DNA of 64,000 nucleotides from Geomonas silvestris (GTDB lineage: Bacteria > Desulfobacterota > Desulfuromonadia > Geobacterales > Geobacteraceae): NCBI RefSeq assembly GCF_014193515.1, contig NZ_BLXX01000001.1, positions 248,001-312,000 of the forward strand, given 5' to 3'. Below, one piece after another: positions 58,277 through 64,000 of this stretch. The position numbers and the translations under genes are program-made. Within the stretch, counting starts at the first letter, position 1, and the number at the start of each line of letters is the position of its first letter. The notes beneath the pieces were generated by a model that worked only from the letters and a program-made list of their open reading frames with translations, made no database searches and had not been told where the DNA came from.

Positions 58277-59836
58277 ATGACGAAGAACATCGTGCTGTGC
58301 TCGGACGGTACCGGCAACCAGGACATCAAGAACCGCGGCACCAACGTCTTCAAGCTGTACGAAGCGGTCGACATCCAGGGGCACAAGGCGCCTGTCGCCG
58401 CGGGGCAGACGCCCCTGACCCCGCAGGTGGCCTTTTACGACGACGGGGTCGGCACCGCCAACGCCTTCGCCCGGGTGATCGGCGGCGCCTTCGGCTGGGG
58501 CTTCTCGCACAACGTCAAAAAGCTCTACCGCGAACTGGCGAATGTCTACGAGCCGGGAGACCGGATCTACCTCTTCGGCTTCAGTCGCGGCGCCTACACG
58601 GTTCGGGCGCTGGCCGGTTTCATCCAGCACTGCGGCGTGCTCAACATCGGTTACTACGCCGTACAGCCGCGCGGGGTCCTGAACCAGAAGATCCACGACT
58701 GCTGGGAGGAGTTCACCGGGGTTGCCTTCAAATATTCCAGTGCCAAGGAGCGGCGCTCCCGCATACCGAGCCCCGCCGAGGCTTCCCAGGCCCGTTCCCG
58801 AAGCGTCCAGCGCCGGATCGCAAACCACGCGGTGGCACCAACGGAGCCCGTCGATATCGCCTTCATAGGCGTATGGGACACCGTAGGGGCGATCGGAACG
58901 CCATTCGACGGGTTGCGCGAGCTCATCGCCCGGTTCCACCCGATCTGGTTTGCCGACAACACCCTGGGGCCCGAGGTCGCCCGTGCCCGCCACGCACTGG
59001 CACTGGACGAGGAGCGGCGCACTTTCCACCCCGAACTGTGGAACGAGAAGGACGGGGAGGAACCGCGGGTGAAGCAGGTGTGGTTTGCCGGGGTGCACTC
59101 GAACGTCGGCGGGGGATATCCGAAGCAGGGGATGTCGCTGGTGACGCTGGACTGGATGATGCACGAGGCCAGGCAGGCCGGGCTGCGCTTTATCAACCAG
59201 GATCTCGAGTTCACCCGCCTGCACCAGGACGTGCACGACAAGCTCTACGATTCCCGCGCCGGCCTCGGCGTCTACTACCGCTGGTCGCCGCGCGACCTCA
59301 TGGAACTCTGCCGCGAGCACCGGATCAGGCGCCCCAAACTGCACCTGAGCCTCTTCGAGCGCATCGCCAACGGTACTTTCGCCGCCAACGGCACCGACAG
59401 CTACTCCCCGGGGAACCTCCCCTTTGACTTCGAAACGGATTATTCCGGCAGCATCGGATCCTGGCCAGACCCGGCCAAGGTTGGCCCCATCGCGGCGCTG
59501 CTCGCAGGCAACTACACCGGAAGCAATCAGGCGATGCTCGAAGACATGCGCGACACGGTGCTGTCGGGGAAGAGATCGTACTACGCCTTTTTGGCCCTGT
59601 CCCTCCTCTCGCTGGTCGCACTCATTACCATGCTGATCCTCTCCTGGTGCACCCGCGGGACCGGTGCCTGCGGCTGTTGGCTGGGGTCGGCAGGAGCGGT
59701 GATCGCCGTTTTCCTGGTGGGAAGTTCGATTATCCACCACTGGGCGGACCACGTGGACACCGCCCTTTGCAAGCACTACTCGGGCTTTTGGCATCGTTGC
59801 AGGAGCCACTTGCGCAAGATGCTGGCCGTTCCCTGA
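58277..59836 (+). CDS. DUF2235 alpha/beta hydrolase with C-terminal membrane helices, second copy
   Basis: 519 residues. TKNIVLCSDGTGNQD is the family start; GFSRG (101-105, serine 103), IGVWDTVGAIGTP and FAGVHSNVGGGYP are the catalytic blocks. Unlike its neighbour it has a C-terminal extension with two membrane helices (AFLALSLLSLVALITMLIL and GAVIAVFLVGSSII) and a Cys-rich hairpin between them. It would therefore sit on the inner membrane with the hydrolase in the cytoplasm. Related but divergent from the first copy, so an old duplication. Confidence 0.87.
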   Translation: MTKNIVLCSDGTGNQDIKNRGTNVFKLYEAVDIQGHKAPVAAGQTPLTPQVAFYDDGVGTANAFARVIGGAFGWGFSHNVKKLYRELANVYEPGDRIYLFGFSRGAYTVRALAGFIQHCGVLNIGYYAVQPRGVLNQKIHDCWEEFTGVAFKYSSAKERRSRIPSPAEASQARSRSVQRRIANHAVAPTEPVDIAFIGVWDTVGAIGTPFDGLRELIARFHPIWFADNTLGPEVARARHALALDEERRTFHPELWNEKDGEEPRVKQVWFAGVHSNVGGGYPKQGMSLVTLDWMMHEARQAGLRFINQDLEFTRLHQDVHDKLYDSRAGLGVYYRWSPRDLMELCREHRIRRPKLHLSLFERIANGTFAANGTDSYSPGNLPFDFETDYSGSIGSWPDPAKVGPIAALLAGNYTGSNQAMLEDMRDTVLSGKRSYYAFLALSLLSLVALITMLILSWCTRGTGACGCWLGSAGAVIAVFLVGSSIIHHWADHVDTALCKHYSGFWHRCRSHLRKMLAVP

Positions 59837-59928
59837 TTTGCGGTGGCACTGCGCAAAGAGTAACCGTACCCAGATGGTTATCCGTACCACAGTCAGGTAA
59901 CGGAGAGATTCGTCTTGTCACGAATCCG

Positions 59929-60030
59929 CAGTATCCCCTTCATCCCATCCATCCCTGTTCGATTGGCAGTATCCCCTTCATCCCATTCATCCCTGTTCGA
60001 ATAGCAGTATCCCTTTAATCCCTGTTGCCT
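59929..60030. repeat. 38-bp direct tandem repeat, 2.7 copies
   Basis: CAGTATCCCCTTCATCCCAT units start at 59929, 59967 and 60005; the first two are 38 bp with three mismatches and the third is partial. Intergenic, no coding role seen. Confidence 0.85.
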
Positions 60031-60099
60031 TTTAGTTTAAATAGCACTATAAGCAGGGTCAGCCAAAGGCGAAGCCGAGGTAGGTCCGGAGCGCATCCC

Positions 60100-60948
60100 A
60101 TGAAAATAGAGTGTCCCTCCTGTCATCTCACCGGAACGGTCAACGAGGTGGAACTCCCCCCCTGCGGCCGCCGGATGACGTGTCCGCGCTGCAAACACGA
60201 CTTTCACGTTGAAAAGCCCGCCGCTCCCCCGGCCGGTGCCCGACTGATGAGCACCTGCCCGGCCTGCCAGTATTCCACCTTCACCGATGAGATGTTTGCC
60301 GTCTGCCCCAAGTGCGGCACGACTGCCGAACAGCACCAGGCCCTGGCCCGCAAACAGCAGGAGCGCGAACAGGACCGCCGCAACCAGGAGGCGCTGCAGC
60401 GCTCGTACCGGAACCCGGACCTGGTGGTTGCGCCTCCGCGTGACCTGCAGCAGCCCGACGAGACGCCTCGCACCGCGAAACCCATAGAAATCACGGCCTG
60501 GATCTGCCTCGCCGCCGGCGGAGCGCTCTTTATCTACGCCGTCGCCGGCATCGTCACGTACTACAGCCGCGACTGGCAGGCGATCCTCTCCGAGCCGGTG
60601 CTCGAGCCGTTCTCCAAACTTTACGTCTTCGCCCACCTGGGACTCATCCCCTGGCTGGTGCTTCTGTTCAGCCTCTACCTTTCCGCCGCAGCGTTTCAGT
60701 TCGGGAAGCTGCGGGACGGTTCCCTGCAACGCCTGACCGAAGCCGCCTGGATCGGCATTGCCGTCGCAGCGACCCACCAGTCGGTTGCCTTCTACGACTG
60801 GGTGACCATCTCCTCGAGCAAGCCCGGATTCTCCTATTCCGCGATCGGTCTCTTCAACGCGCTCCTACTGCTGGCGCTGCTGGCCGCCCCCTGTGCCGCC
60901 CTGCTCCTCATCCTGAGAAGCGACCGCATCACCCGCGAGTTCAGCTAA
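60100..60948 (+). CDS. Zinc-ribbon membrane protein (MJ0042-like)
   Basis: 282 residues from the ATG at 60100. The N terminus has two zinc-ribbon modules: IECPSCHLTG with CPRCKHDF, and STCPACQYS with CPKCGTTA. A charged helix (ALARKQQEREQDRRNQEALQ) precedes four membrane helices (ICLAAGGALFIYAVAGIVTY, LGLIPWLVLLFSLYLSAA, WIGIAVAATHQSVAF, LFNALLLLALLAAPCAALLL). Zinc ribbons fused to membrane segments are common but poorly understood. It follows the DUF2235 pair on the same strand after a 263-bp spacer, so linkage is uncertain. Confidence 0.75.
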   Translation: MKIECPSCHLTGTVNEVELPPCGRRMTCPRCKHDFHVEKPAAPPAGARLMSTCPACQYSTFTDEMFAVCPKCGTTAEQHQALARKQQEREQDRRNQEALQRSYRNPDLVVAPPRDLQQPDETPRTAKPIEITAWICLAAGGALFIYAVAGIVTYYSRDWQAILSEPVLEPFSKLYVFAHLGLIPWLVLLFSLYLSAAAFQFGKLRDGSLQRLTEAAWIGIAVAATHQSVAFYDWVTISSSKPGFSYSAIGLFNALLLLALLAAPCAALLLILRSDRITREFS

Positions 60949-61009
60949 AGGGTCGCGTTCCTCCGGATGACAGACCACGCTACCGCTCCGCAGCATTCCC
61001 GAATAATCC

Positions 61010-61038
61010 TTGCAGAAGCAAAGACCTTCCGCTAGATT
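61010..61038 (+). promoter_or_regulatory. Sigma-70 promoter of the 61103 gene
   Basis: TTGCAG, 17-base spacer, TAGATT, about 65 bases before the start codon. Confidence 0.5.
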
Positions 61039-61102
61039 GCCAAGGCCCCTGCAGCCACCCCGGCTATCCGGATCAGGGGACCACCACACCAAAGGAGTTT
61101 CC

Positions 61103-61543
61103 ATGCTGAGAAGAGTCGTCACCGTGTGTTTGACCGTTGCCCTGTTGCTTTCGATCTCGCTGGCGCAGCATGCCCTTGCAGCCGAGAGCGGGGTCGCCAA
61201 CCTTCTCGGTTCCTGGAGCATCACCCACCGGCCGGTGAACGAAGCCGGTCAGCCCTGCCCGTATCTTCCCGAAGGGATCCAGTTCTTCAAGGATCAGACC
61301 CTGGTGATGTCCAACATGCCCGGCCGGCATTTCCCGATCAAGATCGAACTGAGTGCCGAGGAGCGCAAGGCCATCGAATCGAGATCCGAGGAATTCCAGG
61401 GGAAAAAACTTTTGCTGGTGAAACCGATGCCCAACATGCCCTGGGAGAAGACCCCGATGGCCTACGTCTACTCGGTGACCAAGGACGAGCTGACCCTGGT
61501 AGTGCTCGGCTGGGACCCGGCAACCTTCAAACGCATCAAGTAA
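61103..61543 (+). CDS. Small secreted protein, unknown
   Basis: 146 residues from the ATG at 61103 (AAAGGAG upstream). A signal peptide (VVTVCLTVALLLSISLAQHA, cleavage after ALA) is followed by a beta-rich domain: LLGSWSITHRPVNEAGQPCP, EGIQFFKDQTLVMSNMPG, YVYSVTKDELTLVVLGW. The opening LLGSWSI with later paired strands is lipocalin-like, but no family can be named. Own promoter and terminator. Confidence 0.75.
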   Translation: MLRRVVTVCLTVALLLSISLAQHALAAESGVANLLGSWSITHRPVNEAGQPCPYLPEGIQFFKDQTLVMSNMPGRHFPIKIELSAEERKAIESRSEEFQGKKLLLVKPMPNMPWEKTPMAYVYSVTKDELTLVVLGWDPATFKRIK

Positions 61544-61565
61544 TCGAACGCTCCAAAGAGAATAA

Positions 61566-61596
61566 AAAGGCCCTACCGCGAGGTAAGGCCTTTTTT
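61566..61596 (+). terminator. Terminator of the 61103 gene
   Basis: AAGGCCCTACC pairs with GGTAAGGCCTT around GCGA, followed by TTTTTT. Confidence 0.9.
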
Positions 61597-61639
61597 GCGT
61601 TATCCATCTCCCCTGCTCCCAAGCTAACTCGAGGAACCC

Positions 61640-63004
61640 ATGCTAGCGTCCCGAATCCCTGCACTCCTGTTATTGATACTGCTCACCCTGTCCGCAAGTG
61701 CCTGCTCCACGATGAAACCCTCGTTGACCGCGCAGCCACCCGCAACGGCCGCTTCACGAGCCACCCTCCCCAGAGAAGTGTCGAGCATCAGCGTCCCCAT
61801 CGAGGCCTCCGCCGAGGAGATCGGCAGGACCCTTAGCAGGGTAGTGCCGGTTCGGCTCTACCAGGGATCCACCAAGAGCGTCGGGATCACTGCGGATCTT
61901 CGCCGCAACGGTCCGATAGATGTCGCGGCACATGACAATGCCCTCTTCCTTACCCTGCCCGTCACGGTTTCGCTAAGCTATGCCGGGTTCGAGACACCCG
62001 CCCTTCCCGTCAAACTGCGCTTTCGGGCTGCGGCCAGCATCGGGTCCGACTGGAGGGTAAGCGCCGATATCCGCTACCAGGGACTAAGCGACTTGTTCGC
62101 AGAGCAGATTGGCATCGGCCCGCTCTCCATCAAGCCGCGTGCGGTGATAGAGGGCCTCACCCAACCGCTGCAACAGGTGCTTAGCAGCCAGGTGAACAAG
62201 CAACTGAACGACAGTTTCTCCCTCAAGGCGAAACTTGCCAAAGCCTGGGAGGCCGCCCAGAAACCGATCCTTGTGGACCAGAAGCTGAACGCCTGGTTAA
62301 GACTCTCGCCCCGCGAGGTCAACCTGTTCCCGCTCAGGGCGCAGAACAACCGGGTGAGCCTCGCCGTCGGCATCGTCACCTACGCCGAAGTAATCCTGGG
62401 GCAGCAGCCGCAGCATGCCGCCCCGCTACTCCCGTTGCCGCCACTTAAGCTTGTTAACAGTCTCGACAGGACTTTCCGGATCGCGGTCAATGCCGACCTC
62501 TACTACAAAGACCTCTGCACCGCAGCCGCCCCCTTCCTGCTCAACAAGGAGTTCAACTCCGAAGGGAAAAAGGTCGTGGTGAAGAGCTTCGAGTTGTACG
62601 GCAACGGCGACAAGTTCGTCATAAAGGTCGTGACAGAGGGGTCTTTGGACGGCACCTTCTATCTCACCGGTAAGCCGCGTTTTGATTCCCGCAAGAACGT
62701 CCTGTCCGTCGAAGAGGTCGATTTCGACCTGCAGACCAAGAGCCTTTTGTTGCAGTCTGCCGACTGGCTTTTGCACAGCACCATCAGGGATCGCATCCAA
62801 GAGAGGCTGAACCTCGACCTCTCAAAGCAACTGGAGGAGTCGCGGGAGTTGGCGGGCAAGGCGATTGCACAGCGCAAACTCCTGGACGAGGTGAGTCTCA
62901 AAGGGGAGATCAAGAGTTTGAAGCTGGGAGAGTTCCTGCTGGGGCCGGACAGGATTTCCCTGCAGGCCGTAGCGGAGGGAGAATCGGCGCTGGTACTCCA
63001 TTAA
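61640..63004 (+). CDS. DUF4403-family lipoprotein
   Basis: 454 residues with a lipoprotein signal (LLLILLTLSASAC, lipobox ending at the cysteine). The mature chain shows the two-fold repeated beta-rich arrangement of DUF4403: SISVPIEASAEEIGRTLSRV, RFRAAASIGSDWRVSADIRY, DFDLQTKSLLLQSADWLLHS, and the closing LKGEIKSLKLGEFLLGPDRI. This domain resembles lipid-binding tubular proteins in overall plan, but no function is established. Single gene after a terminator. Confidence 0.85.
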   Translation: MLASRIPALLLLILLTLSASACSTMKPSLTAQPPATAASRATLPREVSSISVPIEASAEEIGRTLSRVVPVRLYQGSTKSVGITADLRRNGPIDVAAHDNALFLTLPVTVSLSYAGFETPALPVKLRFRAAASIGSDWRVSADIRYQGLSDLFAEQIGIGPLSIKPRAVIEGLTQPLQQVLSSQVNKQLNDSFSLKAKLAKAWEAAQKPILVDQKLNAWLRLSPREVNLFPLRAQNNRVSLAVGIVTYAEVILGQQPQHAAPLLPLPPLKLVNSLDRTFRIAVNADLYYKDLCTAAAPFLLNKEFNSEGKKVVVKSFELYGNGDKFVIKVVTEGSLDGTFYLTGKPRFDSRKNVLSVEEVDFDLQTKSLLLQSADWLLHSTIRDRIQERLNLDLSKQLEESRELAGKAIAQRKLLDEVSLKGEIKSLKLGEFLLGPDRISLQAVAEGESALVLH

Positions 63005-63110
63005 CCGGTCGCGGATAGCGGAGACAAAAGGAAGAGGAGGGAGAGGCTAAACCGTACCGACCACCCCAGAAGCGTTGCCCCCTGGAACCCGAGGTCGCCG
63101 CTACCGGCGG
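63005..63110. other. Short spacer before the tandem repeat
   Basis: No terminator, promoter or frame is recognised here. Confidence 0.4.
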
Positions 63111-63488
63111 GTGGCCGTCTTTATTAGCGAGGTGGTGGTCTTTATTAGCGAGGTGGTGGTCGTTATTAGCGAAGGGGTGGTCGCTAATAGCGAGGGGGTG
63201 GTCGTTATTAGCGAAGGGGTGGTCGTTATTAGCGAAGGGGTGGTCGCTATTAGCGAGGGGGTGGTCGTAATTAGCGGAGGGGTAGTCGCTAATAACGAAG
63301 GGGTGGTCGTTATTAGCGAAGGGGTGGTCGCTAATTACGAAGGGCTGGTCCTTATTAGCGGAGGGGTGGTCGCTAATTACGAAGGGGTAGTCGTTATTAG
63401 CGGAGGGGTGGTCGCTAATTACGAAGGGGTAGTCGTTATTAGCGGAGGGGTGGTCCTTATTAGCGAGGGGGTGGTCGCTAATTACGGG
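63111..63488. repeat. 21-bp tandem repeat, 18 units
   Basis: Units of the form GAAGGGGTGGTCGTTATTAGC repeat 18 times without spacing changes. Two sub-types alternate in the right half: one with GTTATTAGC, one with GCTAATTAC. TTATTAGC and GCTAATAA are reverse complements, so neighbouring units can fold on each other. A plus-strand frame runs through all units (VVVISEG heptads), but it lacks a ribosome site and its tail is antisense to the glycosyltransferase, so I treat it as non-coding. Confidence 0.9.
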
Positions 63489-63589
63489 GCGTCCCCGCTA
63501 TTTGCGGCATGGCCGGCGGTAGTAGTGTGCGAGGATTTCAAAACGGGTTCCTATGGTGTCGACCATAGGACATCGAGTTTGATGCCGTT
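63489..63589. other. Spacer after the glycosyltransferase gene
   Basis: CCTATGGT and ACCATAGG (about 63550-63569) form an 8-bp stem just after the minus-strand stop; no T-run follows, so it is a weak terminator candidate. Confidence 0.45.
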
Positions 63590-64000
63590 TCAGGACAAAA
63601 GTTCCTGTGCAGCCGCGATGACCTCCGCGACGCTGATTTCCGAGAGGCAGCGGGCGCCGTCCGGGCAATGCGGTGTGGTGCCGAAGCGGGTACAGGGAGA
63701 ACAGGCGAGGTGAAGATTTACGATGCGGTGATCCAGGCCGCGGGGTCCCCATTTCGCCTCGATGCCGGGACCGAAGAGCGACACGGTGGGAATACCCAGG
63801 CCAACCGCAATATGAAGAATCCCGGAGTCTCCCGATATTAGCAGACGGCTTTGCGCGATCACAGCCGCGCTGTCGACGAGACTGGTCCGGCCGGCTAAAT
63901 TGAGGCCGCCGCAACCTGCGACGATGGTCTCCCCTTCCCCCCGATCACCAGGCCCCCCAACCACCGCAATACGGCATCCTGCCAAAGTGAGCCTCTGAGC
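63590..64000 (-). CDS. Glycosyltransferase family 9 (heptosyltransferase-like), partial
   Basis: The frame is open to the right edge, so the N-terminal part is missing. The visible 136 residues carry the GT9 C-terminal half: IAVVGGPGDRGEGETIVAG, NLAGRTSLVDSAAVIAQSRL, LISGDSGILHIAVGLGIPTV (nucleotide-sugar binding) and SLFGPGIEAKWGP, then CSPCTRFGTTPHCPDGARCL. Members add heptose or similar sugars to lipopolysaccharide core at the inner membrane. Downstream of it is the 21-bp tandem repeat. Confidence 0.9.
   Translation of the reverse strand, partial: AQRLTLAGCRIAVVGGPGDRGEGETIVAGCGGLNLAGRTSLVDSAAVIAQSRLLISGDSGILHIAVGLGIPTVSLFGPGIEAKWGPRGLDHRIVNLHLACSPCTRFGTTPHCPDGARCLSEISVAEVIAAAQELLS

Noticed and set aside
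57799-59427. Long plus-strand frame across both DUF2235 genes
   Set aside because: Frame-shifted shadow of two real genes with Arg/Pro-rich sequence.
57029-59836. Type VI secretion effector locus
   Set aside because: No VgrG, PAAR, Hcp, chaperone or immunity gene is visible, so only the hydrolase family is claimed.
63111-63488. CRISPR array
   Set aside because: The 21-bp units are directly adjacent with no unique spacers, and no cas genes are present.
63075-63713. 212-residue repeat protein on the plus strand
   Set aside because: No ribosome binding site, no promoter, and its last 40 residues are antisense to a conserved glycosyltransferase. The frame stays open because the repeat unit is a multiple of three.

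Overview
The window reads as a chromosomal segment of a high-GC Geobacter-type bacterium (Geobacterales, Desulfobacterota). The pointers are a periplasmic flavoprotein reductase paired with a tetraheme cytochrome c, a tungsten-type aldehyde:ferredoxin oxidoreductase with its own MoaD/ThiF partners, an ETF:menaquinone oxidoreductase module with a ferredoxin-fused EtfA, several sigma-54 activators, and dispersed GC-rich repeats of the kind common in that group. No phage, transposase, rRNA or CRISPR array was seen. Both ends are cut: the left edge holds the C-terminal part of a chemotaxis receptor and the right edge the C-terminal part of a family 9 glycosyltransferase.

Layout. 1-8.1 kb: receptor tail, then a XylR/V4R-type sigma-54 activator divergent from a Tat-exported flavoprotein reductase, tetraheme cytochrome and porin, with a near-consensus sigma-54 promoter and nested palindromes between them; then a secreted VCBS-like protein. 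8.2-14.3 kb: small periplasmic protein, tRNA-Met, FKBP isomerase, MucR-type regulator, glucokinase and GH15 glucoamylase. 14.4-18.1 kb: pqiA(split)-pqiB-pqiC envelope lipid-transport operon. 18.5-23.3 kb: FecR/OmpA/CHASE2-HD-GYP operon, an acyl-CoA dehydrogenase remnant, small proteins and a Cys-rich DUF326 protein. 23.6-28.9 kb: RIC iron-sulfur repair protein, CheR, HDOD protein, a large unknown protein and a GNAT acetyltransferase. 29.1-31.6 kb: metNIQ with a promoter-overlapping operator. 31.9-36.4 kb: EMO-etfA-etfB and a ribbon-helix-helix protein. 36.4-43 kb: MOSC, moaA, then Fe-alcohol dehydrogenase, Moco/Tuco riboswitch candidate, AOR, MoaD-like and ThiF-like genes. 43.3-48.1 kb: histidine kinase, NtrC-type regulator and a second Fe-alcohol dehydrogenase. 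48.6-56.7 kb: the translation operon thrS-infC-rpmI-rplT-pheS-pheT-ihfA-merR flanked by tRNA-Val and tRNA-Pro. 57-63 kb: two DUF2235 hydrolases, a zinc-ribbon membrane protein, a secreted protein and a DUF4403 lipoprotein, followed by an 18-unit 21-bp tandem repeat.

How parts may work together. The first operon looks like an inducible periplasmic respiratory reductase: porin for substrate entry, flavoprotein for reduction, tetraheme cytochrome for electrons, and an aromatic-sensing type activator for control. The 38-48 kb region looks like an alcohol/aldehyde oxidation regulon: two Fe-alcohol dehydrogenases feed aldehyde to the AOR, moaA and MOSC proteins serve pterin-cofactor chemistry, and a two-component sigma-54 system lies between. 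A two-part motif (GTTCCA ... TTTGGAGC ... GTGTTCYATT) occurs upstream of sigma-54-like promoters for both dehydrogenases, which suggests a shared activator. The ETF/EMO set points to acyl-CoA oxidation feeding the quinone pool. All functional statements are from sequence reading alone; no database search was run.
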